This document shows, one piece after another, positions 38,262 through 44,418 of a stretch of DNA of 44,418 bases (position 1 is the stretch's first letter; the number at the start of each line of letters is the position of its first letter). Where the stretch lies: positions 1-44,418 of the forward strand of contig JASBST010000078.1 in the NCBI GenBank assembly GCA_030148775.1, read 5' to 3'. The notes beneath the pieces are model-generated. The model was not told the DNA's origin and did no database searches. It saw only the letters and a list, made by a program, of their open reading frames with translations. The translations under genes and the position numbers were made by a program. The DNA is from Thiogranum sp. (GTDB lineage Bacteria > Pseudomonadota > Gammaproteobacteria > DSM-19610).

Positions 38262-40967
38262 TTAATGGACCGTCATATTGCCGGCGCGTTGGGACACCCC
38301 CGCCGTCGACAACGATGCCAGTTTCCACTTCGCCTGATGCACCCATTCGACGAAGCGTGCTGCGGGCAGCGGTCGGGAAATATAATAGCCTTGGGCGATG
38401 TCACAACCCATCATGCGCAGCTCGTTCAGGGAGGCTTCGCTTTCGACCCCATCGGCGATCGCGCCCAGGCAGATGCCGTGCGCCAGGTCGATGGTCGACT
38501 GCACGATGACATGGTCGTTGGCGTCGTTATCCATTTCCATGACGAAGGATTTGTCGATTTTCAGGCTGCGCACCGGAAACTTCTTCAGGTAGGCGAGGGA
38601 GGAAAAGCCGGTGCCGAAGTCGTCCACCGACAGCGCGTGCCCCATGCCGGCGAGCTGCGACAGGGTGGCGATGGTGCGCTCGGGGTCGGACATCATGGCG
38701 CTTTCGGTGATCTCGAATTCCAGATGACGCGGCGTACGATACCAGCGTTCGGCTTCTTTCGCGACGTAGGCGGCGAAATTCGGGTCCTGAAGATCCCAGA
38801 TGCTGAGATTGACAGAAATCGGCAAATCGATCTGCAACCGCGTCGACCAGTGATGCGAGGTCTGTAACGCCTGGCGAATCACCCAGCGTGTCAGCGGTCG
38901 GATAAGGCCGGTTTTTTCCGCCAGCTTGATCAGTTCTTCGACATTCACCTGGCCGAATTCCGGATCCTGCCAACGCAGCAGCGCCTCGGCGCCGACAATG
39001 CGCTCGCGGCGCAGATCGATTTTGGGCTGGAAGTACAACTCCAGGGCGTCACGATCGATGGCCAGTCGCAGCCGCGTCTCCAGTTCCAGCGAGCGCATGG
39101 TATTGGCATCCTGCTCCGCGGAGTACATGGAAATACCGCCGGTTTCTTTTTTGGCGTCGTACATTGCCACGTCGGCGTGTTGTAACAACGCTTCGGCGTT
39201 GTCGCCGTGTTCCGGGTAGACCGCGATACCGATACTGCCACTGATAATGAGATGGTTTTCGTTGACATTAAAATAGCGTTTCATGGCGATGCCGACTTTT
39301 TTTGCCACATGGCCGGCCTGGGTCGCATCGATACAGGGTAGTAGCAGGGCGAACTCGTCGCCGCCGAGACGGCAGACCGTGTCGGTTTCGCGCAGCACCG
39401 CGACCAGACGCTTGCCGACCAGTTGGATCAGTTTGTCGCCAGTGCTATGACCCAGGGTGTCGTTGATCTGTTTGAAGCGGTCCAGATCGATCATCAGCAG
39501 GGCGAACGATTCGTCGCGGCGCTGGCTGCTTATGATGGTCTGGGTCAGACGATCGAACAACAGCGACCGGTTGGGCAGATCCGTGAGCGGGTCGTGCAGC
39601 GCGCGGTAGCGGATTTCTTCCTGTTGCTGGTGGATATGCGACGAGTCGGTCACCGAGCCGGCCATGCGGATCATGTTCCCGCTGTTGTCGCGCAGCGCCT
39701 TGCCGCGCAGCCGGATCCAACGTTCTCCCTCGTGCGTGTGGATGCGGAATTCGGTATCCAGATAGGTTTCCGAGGAATTTTCGCGGAAAAGCGCAAAACT
39801 GTGTTGGAACGGCGCGGCGTCGGACGGCAGCATGATGCCTTCGAGCAGGGCGATGAGATCGCTGGCCTCCTGTGTGATGCCCAGCAGATGGCAGGTACGC
39901 TGCGCCAGATAAAGCTCGCGTCCGGCGATATCCCAGTCCCAGATGCCGTCGTTGGTGCCCGAAACGGCCAGGGTGAATCGGGCCTGCTGAGCGCGGCGCT
40001 CACGCTCCAGCCGGCGGGTCTTGATATGGAGAATACTGAGCAGAATGAACAGCGCCACGATCAGACCGAGGAACAACGTCAGGTAGAACATCCGCTGTTT
40101 CTGCCGCGCCACTTCGCGATGTGCCTGGGCGACCTGCAGCCCCGGATCCAGGTGCGCGGCGGCGGTGAAAATACGTGTCTTGTACGTGTCCAGGCCGAAT
40201 TCTTCGATATAGTTCTGCGTGTCGTTGCTGATCAGGAAGTCGAGAAACTGCTGCGCCAGGCGCGCATTGGTGCCCTGTATCCGCGCCGGATTGACGACGA
40301 TGTAGTTGTAGAAATTCTGCAGCGCCTTGTGATCGCGATACAGTGGACTGATGGTCTCGGAAATCTTGCTGCGCAGCGAGAAATAGGTGCCTAGATCGGC
40401 AAAGGCATAGGCGCTGAACTGGGCGGCCGCCAGCACCGTAGTGCGCGAACTTGACTGCATCGACTGGTATCCCAGCCAACCGGGAGCGACGTTCGCGACC
40501 TTGAGCAATTCGGCCAGGCGCTGATAGGTGCCGGACTGCGTGCCCTGGACGAAGAAATCGACCTGATTGTCCGAAAGCGTTTGAAAGACTTTTGCCAGCT
40601 CATCCTCGCCGGAAATCCCCAATGGGTCGTCCTTCGGACCAAGAATCGCGAATTGGTTGTACATGATCAGCGTGCGCGACAGGCCCAGTCCGTCGTCCAT
40701 GAACAGACGCTCGCTGGCGGGATGATGAGTCAGCACGGCGTCGGCCTTGCCCTGACGCGCGCGCGTCAGCGCCGACACGGCGCCGACCGAGGTGATTTCG
40801 ACCTGGTGTGCTGGATAGCGCTCGTGAAACCGTTTGGCCAGCGCCGAGATTAGACCCTGTTCATTGGCGGTTGAAGCGATTGAAAGCCTGAGCGTGTCGG
40901 CGTGCAGCTCGCCACTCAGAAGCATCAGCAGAAATATGTGAAAAAGCGCCGCAGCCTGTCTACGCAT
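38262..40967 (-). CDS. Receptor c-di-GMP enzyme: TupA/WtpA-like binding domain, TM, PAS, GGDEF, EAL
   Basis: A 901-residue inner-membrane protein that could make or break c-di-GMP. Signal peptide 1-23; periplasmic binding-protein domain 24-290 resembling tungstate/molybdate-binding TupA (IASTANEQGLISAL, MYNQFAILGPKDDP, VQGTQSGTYQRL, NPARIQGTNARL); transmembrane helix 293-313; PAS about 330-445; GGDEF about 455-620 with intact GGDEF (535-539) and I-site RETD (526-529) at the correct 5-residue distance; EAL about 640-890 with E661, N720, E752, D782, D783, K803 and Q859. The conserved AEGVE Glu is Asp839 (ADGVES). Start uncertain: ATG 40967 gives the neatest signal peptide; 40982 and 41018 are alternatives. 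Confidence 0.88.
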   Translation of the reverse strand: MRRQAAALFHIFLLMLLSGELHADTLRLSIASTANEQGLISALAKRFHERYPAHQVEITSVGAVSALTRARQGKADAVLTHHPASERLFMDDGLGLSRTLIMYNQFAILGPKDDPLGISGEDELAKVFQTLSDNQVDFFVQGTQSGTYQRLAELLKVANVAPGWLGYQSMQSSSRTTVLAAAQFSAYAFADLGTYFSLRSKISETISPLYRDHKALQNFYNYIVVNPARIQGTNARLAQQFLDFLISNDTQNYIEEFGLDTYKTRIFTAAAHLDPGLQVAQAHREVARQKQRMFYLTLFLGLIVALFILLSILHIKTRRLERERRAQQARFTLAVSGTNDGIWDWDIAGRELYLAQRTCHLLGITQEASDLIALLEGIMLPSDAAPFQHSFALFRENSSETYLDTEFRIHTHEGERWIRLRGKALRDNSGNMIRMAGSVTDSSHIHQQQEEIRYRALHDPLTDLPNRSLLFDRLTQTIISSQRRDESFALLMIDLDRFKQINDTLGHSTGDKLIQLVGKRLVAVLRETDTVCRLGGDEFALLLPCIDATQAGHVAKKVGIAMKRYFNVNENHLIISGSIGIAVYPEHGDNAEALLQHADVAMYDAKKETGGISMYSAEQDANTMRSLELETRLRLAIDRDALELYFQPKIDLRRERIVGAEALLRWQDPEFGQVNVEELIKLAEKTGLIRPLTRWVIRQALQTSHHWSTRLQIDLPISVNLSIWDLQDPNFAAYVAKEAERWYRTPRHLEFEITESAMMSDPERTIATLSQLAGMGHALSVDDFGTGFSSLAYLKKFPVRSLKIDKSFVMEMDNDANDHVIVQSTIDLAHGICLGAIADGVESEASLNELRMMGCDIAQGYYISRPLPAARFVEWVHQAKWKLASLSTAGVSQRAGNMTVH

Positions 40968-41122
40968 TTGCGTCCCGCACATTTTTTGGGCCTGAGGGGT
41001 GTGCAAACCAGCAGGCAACTAATTGGGTATATGCTTGATGTACGTCATCGGCAGCCTGCGGGAAATACTTAGACAAAAGGTATTGAACGTATAGGAACTT
41101 TATCCTACATAGATGCGTATAA

Positions 41123-41152
41123 TGTATATTATGTTAAATAATATATTGTCAG
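41123..41152 (-). promoter_or_regulatory. Candidate promoter of the GGDEF-EAL gene
   Basis: Minus strand CTGACA (41147-41152) and TATACA (41123-41128), spacer 18, inside an AT-rich patch (41100-41150). The remaining 286-base gap between the epimerase stop and this gene holds no supportable gene or terminator. Confidence 0.4.
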
Positions 41153-41253
41153 GAAAGCCGCTGCCTGAGTCGGGATCCAACTGTGGCGAATCGATCCAGA
41201 GCTTTACCGTTTGTATTTCTAGGCAGGTTTTTCCTGGTGACGTGAAACAGCCG

Positions 41254-42279
41254 TCATAACTGTTGTAACCGTGGCCAGGGAAAACCTTCGCTGGCCAGAT
41301 CAGACAGGTGTTCGTCGACGGCGGTTTCCCAGGATTTTTGCGGAACATATCCCAGTTTTTCCCGAGCATAAGTGTTGGGACACAGCCAGTCTTCACACAA
41401 ATGCACAATGGAACGCGTTAAAAACGGAGAACTGCCCGGCAGCGACGGATGGAGGGTTTCCATCAACCAGCCGAAGGCATAGCCAGCGGGATACGGAACG
41501 CTGTATAGCGGTTCGGGGACGCCGGCGCGTTGTGCGATGTAGCTCACCACCTCGCGTAATGTGGGAAAGGATGGCCCGCAGATGTTGAAAGATTCGTAGT
41601 CGTCCAATTCGCCGGCAAGGACGGTGCTTCTGAAGGCCGCACCGAGATCGGTGTCGGCCACCAGCGGCAAATGTTTACGGCCGCCTCCCAGCCAAGGCAC
41701 CAGGTAGGTCTGCAGACGTGGCACAAGCGCGGGCACCAGTCCCAGGCGATTGCCCCGGCCGACGAAATGCCCCAGTCTGAGTGTGACCATTTGGGTGCCG
41801 CGGTGCGATTGGGCCTGCATCTCGTCGTCGAGGTCGACGAGGTAATCGAGGTGTGGCCAGAATCCCGTGTGGGCCTTCGCACAGCGGTCGTCGTGCGTTT
41901 GTCCCTTTGAGTTCACCGAGCCGATAGCCACGCTGCTGGCCATGATGAAGCGTTGCACTCCTTGGTCAATGGCCTGCTCGATGAGATCTGTGGTCGGCCT
42001 GTAGAAACGTTCATATTCCTGCTTCCGATGACCCCACATCGACGCGCCGGTGCCCGCATGGCAGACGACATCCACGTCGCGCATCAGCGCCTGACGATAG
42101 TCGGCATCGAGCAGATCCCCGACACGGACTTCGTCAGCGAGCCCCTGCTTCAGCATGCGCGGATCGCGGCAGGCTGCGATGATCGTCACGCCGGGGTCTT
42201 GGGCCAGGGACTCGAGAATGTTTCCGCCGAGGAAACCGGTCGCGCCGGTAATGAGAACACGTGTGTCAGGTCGGGCCAT
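41254..42279 (-). CDS. NAD-dependent epimerase/dehydratase (extended SDR)
   Basis: A 341-residue extended short-chain dehydrogenase/reductase. The Rossmann glycine motif is VLITGATGFLGGNI at residues 6-19; VGDLLDAD is the acidic cofactor segment; the usual catalytic YxxxK is replaced in position by a HLDYLVDLD stretch, with no obvious YxxxK, and FIMASSVAIGS supplies the Ser region. This resembles sugar-nucleotide or steroid/ flavonol-type SDRs with altered active sites; the substrate is unknown. ATG 42279 has GGGAGA 9 bases upstream; the longer frame to 42378 only reads through the operator region. Divergent from a tetR gene, which probably controls it. Confidence 0.8.
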   Translation of the reverse strand: MARPDTRVLITGATGFLGGNILESLAQDPGVTIIAACRDPRMLKQGLADEVRVGDLLDADYRQALMRDVDVVCHAGTGASMWGHRKQEYERFYRPTTDLIEQAIDQGVQRFIMASSVAIGSVNSKGQTHDDRCAKAHTGFWPHLDYLVDLDDEMQAQSHRGTQMVTLRLGHFVGRGNRLGLVPALVPRLQTYLVPWLGGGRKHLPLVADTDLGAAFRSTVLAGELDDYESFNICGPSFPTLREVVSYIAQRAGVPEPLYSVPYPAGYAFGWLMETLHPSLPGSSPFLTRSIVHLCEDWLCPNTYAREKLGYVPQKSWETAVDEHLSDLASEGFPWPRLQQL

Positions 42280-42334
42280 GCTGGATGTCTCCCGGCAGGT
42301 GCAAAGACTCGTGATCCCACGAGACCGGACGATA

Positions 42335-42376
42335 GGTATTATTATACCGATTGGTATTAAATATACCGACTGGTAC
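42335..42376. promoter_or_regulatory. Operator array (inverted repeats) between epimerase and tetR
   Basis: Two near-identical dyads, ATACCGATTGGTAT (42344-42357) and ATACCGACTGGTAC (42363-42376), are spaced 19 bases centre to centre, about two helical turns. A further GGTAT half-site at 42335-42339 pairs with ATACC at 42344-42348, giving alternating GGTAT/ATACC half-sites across the stretch. They overlap both divergent promoters. Best reading: binding sites for the adjacent TetR-family protein, repressing both genes. Confidence 0.8.
42341..42346 (-). promoter_or_regulatory. Consensus -10 (TATAAT) of the epimerase promoter
   Basis: Minus strand reads TATAAT, a perfect -10, overlapping an operator half-site. 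The -35 region 17 bases upstream (TCGGTA) is poor. It lies 62 bases before the epimerase ATG. Confidence 0.5.
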
Positions 42377-42379
42377 AAT
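42351..42379 (+). promoter_or_regulatory. Promoter of the tetR gene
   Basis: TTGGTA (42351-42356) and TACAAT (42374-42379) with a 17-base spacer. The second operator dyad fills the spacer, so bound repressor would block RNA polymerase, consistent with autoregulation. Confidence 0.55.
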
Positions 42380-42417
42380 ATCTGTCAATCCGGCGTGAGT
42401 GGAGGCTTGGGATTCTG

Positions 42418-43026
42418 TTGCAAAGAGGTCGGCCGCGTACATTCGACAAGACAACCGCGCTGGAAGCGGCGCTGGCGGTCTTTTGGCGTAATGGCTACCA
42501 TGCCACGTCTTTGGCGCAGTTGACCCGGGCCACGGGGCTGGCAAAGCCCAGCCTGTATGCCGCCTTCGGCAACAAGGAACAGCTGTATCTTGCCGCGTTG
42601 CAACGTTATCGCGAACAACAGCTTGATCGGCATGCCGAAGCGCTGTATTCCGACCCGGATCCAGTCAACGCCCTACGCCTTTTCCTGAGATCCGTGGCCA
42701 CCATGCTGACGGCCGAAGAGTTGCCGGGTGGGTGCATGGTGGTCAATACCGCCACGGGGTGTGATGTCGGTGCGCTCCCCTCCGGGATCGTGGCGGCCAT
42801 CGACGCGACTGTCAATCAGTCTACTTTCGAGCTATTGAAAACCCGTCTACGCGAGGCATTCAAGCAACGCCCCCTGCCCGCTCATCTATCCGTCGAACAA
42901 TTGGCCGACTTTTTCACCGCGATCATGTCCGGCATGGCGGTGATGGCCAAAATCGGCGTATCGAAGTCCCGCCTGTATGACACCATCGAGCAGGCTTTGC
43001 GGGTATTGCCCGATAGCGCCGCTTGA
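42418..43026 (+). CDS. TetR/AcrR-family transcriptional regulator
   Basis: A 202-residue repressor. N-terminal helix-turn-helix: GRPRTFDKTTALEAAL then GYHATSLAQLTRATGLAKPSLYAAFGNKEQLY, the classic TetR pattern; the C-terminal ligand-binding domain (60-200) has the ELPGGCMVVNTAT stretch typical of the TetR_C/YxaF-like group, with a Cys. Start TTG 42418 is the only candidate at the correct place; GGAGG lies 12 bases upstream. It is divergent from the epimerase and both promoters overlap a dyad array. The inducer is unknown. Confidence 0.9.
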   Translation: MQRGRPRTFDKTTALEAALAVFWRNGYHATSLAQLTRATGLAKPSLYAAFGNKEQLYLAALQRYREQQLDRHAEALYSDPDPVNALRLFLRSVATMLTAEELPGGCMVVNTATGCDVGALPSGIVAAIDATVNQSTFELLKTRLREAFKQRPLPAHLSVEQLADFFTAIMSGMAVMAKIGVSKSRLYDTIEQALRVLPDSAA

Positions 43027-43038
43027 GGCGCAGTACGT

Positions 43039-44418
43039 TCACGGATTGGTGGTCGCTCCCTCAAGCGGCTGCACAAACGCCGCCTCGGGCCACTGCGGAA
43101 AGTCACTGCTGTCGTCGATACTGCGACGGGCCTGGTCGACCCGTTGACCGCTCAGATAAGTGGTGAACAGATCGACCGCCGTCAGCGGTTCCCCGGTTGC
43201 CGGGTTGGTGATCAATTGAATGTTGCTGAAGCCGGCATAGCTGCACAGCAGACCGCGGAGTTGATCGCCGGGGCGGACACAGCCCGCGGCGGTCAAGGTG
43301 TCGGCGTCGGCGATCTCCAGACCGTTGTCGGTACTGCGTAGCGACTGTATGCGTGAGCCGTCGGCGGCCGTCAGGTCGAGTGTGGTATCGAATCCGCTGA
43401 AGCCGGGCATCCAACCGCCGGCCTGGCGGAACACGTCGGTCGAGAAAACGCTGCTCAGCGTTCCCTCCAGAATCCCTTTCAGCGTCGCGCCGCTGAGTTC
43501 GCCCGTGGCGACTTTGAATTCGACGGGAAAAAACCGATAAACGTCTTCCAGCGTGATCGCGCCATCGGCGATGGTGTTGTCCTCGATGGCGGCGCCGGCG
43601 GCGGGTATCACTGCATCAAAACGGAAGCCCGGTGTGATGGCGATATCAGTACCGAACTGGGCGCGCAGAATATCCGTATAGGCGTCGTTGAAGGTGTTCT
43701 CCAGCGCATTGCGCCGATCCAGCGGCACGTCGCTGTACCCGACCACGGTGTCGATCGGCAGTTGCAGGTGCTGGACCGAGGTCGGCAGCGGTATGGTCAT
43801 GTCCGGTGTGGCCACCAGAAACGGCGCGCGCGCTGTGTCGACCAGAGCGCGCATCGGTGCGTCCTCGGCGATGCTCTTGTCCAGGCTCAGCAACTGCCAG
43901 TCACGGGCAGTTACCTTGCCGCCTTCGACGGTAATGTCCATGCGGCCGAGATAGCCGTCGTTGCCGGCTTCCACCACCAGCGCGCCGCTGGCCGAAGTCA
44001 GCGGCTGGAAAGTCGTTTCGTGGGTATGGGCGGAAAAAATCACGTCGACGGCGTCGCTGTCGATCACCTGGGCGAGCCGGTAATCCTTCTGGATGCCGAG
44101 TTCGCTCATCACTACGACGATATCCGCGCCCTGCTCGCGCAGCGCCGCGGCGTGCTGATTGATCAGATCGCGATAGGCCGTTTCGCCGGAGAGAAAGCTC
44201 AGACCCAGGGCCAGTCCTTCATACATCAACGGCACGATATCGGAGGAAATCCCGATCATGCCCACGCCTACACCGCCCCGCTCCAACAGGGTCGTGGCCG
44301 GGAGAAACGGCTGTCCGGCGTTCGGGTCCGGCGGCGCCAGCGTGATGTTGGCGGCCAGGTTGGGATAGTCGGGACGGCGTATTTCGATACCCGGGTCGGC
44401 GAAACGGAACGCCGGCAG
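43039..44418 (-). CDS. 5'-nucleotidase/SoxB-like metallophosphoesterase (5' end outside window)
   Basis: C-terminal 459 residues of a calcineurin-like phosphoesterase plus 5'-nucleotidase C-terminal domain; the frame is open to the right edge. Visible: NLAANIT (conserved Asn region), GMIGISSD, AHTHETTF (metal-binding histidines), then the C-terminal domain with ITPGFRFD, GAITLEDVYRFFPV and ELSGATLKGILEG. The usual SHxG metal-ligand motif reads SELG, with Glu in place of His (codon 44101-44103). UshA-type nucleotidase and SoxB-type thiosulfohydrolase belong to this superfamily; the visible part does not settle which. Probably periplasmic. Convergent with the tetR gene (12 bases apart). Confidence 0.82.
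   Translation of the reverse strand: MPAFRFADPGIEIRRPDYPNLAANITLAPPDPNAGQPFLPATTLLERGGVGVGMIGISSDIVPLMYEGLALGLSFLSGETAYRDLINQHAAALREQGADIVVVMSELGIQKDYRLAQVIDSDAVDVIFSAHTHETTFQPLTSASGALVVEAGNDGYLGRMDITVEGGKVTARDWQLLSLDKSIAEDAPMRALVDTARAPFLVATPDMTIPLPTSVQHLQLPIDTVVGYSDVPLDRRNALENTFNDAYTDILRAQFGTDIAITPGFRFDAVIPAAGAAIEDNTIADGAITLEDVYRFFPVEFKVATGELSGATLKGILEGTLSSVFSTDVFRQAGGWMPGFSGFDTTLDLTAADGSRIQSLRSTDNGLEIADADTLTAAGCVRPGDQLRGLLCSYAGFSNIQLITNPATGEPLTAVDLFTTYLSGQRVDQARRSIDDSSDFPQWPEAAFVQPLEGATTNP

Overview
The window is GC-rich chromosomal DNA (roughly 60% by eye) from a gammaproteobacterium. The strongest evidence is the conserved block fabF-(pabB)-pabC-mltG-tmk-holB-pilZ-tatD, the order known from Pseudomonas and relatives, and a FadE-type long acyl-CoA dehydrogenase. 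SulP and SLC13 anion carriers, NhaD and SelD would suit a sulfur-associated or marine/halotolerant lineage (Chromatiales-like), but that is inference. I see no tRNA, rRNA, IS element, prophage or CRISPR array.

Layout: (1) 1-8745, plus strand: fatty-acid/folate/cell-wall/replication block ending in pilZ, tatD, a frameshifted orphan mlaC and a second PilZ-domain gene. (2) 8751-17313, minus strand: a tight five-gene operon transcribed permuted NlpC/P60-like enzyme > fadE > thiolase > fadB-like > acyl-CoA ligase, i.e. a whole beta-oxidation pathway led by a possible lipid-cleaving enzyme. (3) 17476-21566, minus: host-attachment-family protein > phospholipase D/cardiolipin synthase > citrate synthase > class V aminotransferase. 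(4) 21774-28148, minus: copper/silver efflux operon with a Cys/His-rich small periplasmic protein, a CusC-like outer-membrane factor broken by an in-frame TAA, a CusB-CusF fusion and CusA. (5) 28405-34223, plus: SulP permease, OmpR-type regulator and sensor kinase, then an SLC13 carrier with TrkA-C domains. (6) 34235-36986: NhaD antiporter, a small secreted protein, and a TSUP (TauE/SafE) exporter downstream of selD. (7) 36989-40967, minus: selD and a periplasmic-binding-protein/PAS/GGDEF/EAL receptor. (8) 41254-43026: an NAD-dependent epimerase divergent from a TetR regulator, with a striking operator array between them. (9) 43039 to the right edge, minus: a 5'-nucleotidase/SoxB-like metallophosphoesterase, cut by the window.

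Most worth a second look: the c-di-GMP enzyme whose sensor domain looks like a TupA/WtpA-type tungstate/molybdate-binding protein (with an unusual Asp in its EAL active site), the operator array at 42335-42376, the permuted papain-like enzyme at the head of the fad operon, and the two broken genes (mlaC by one base in a G-run, cusC by a nonsense codon). All assignments come from reading motifs by eye; no database search was run.
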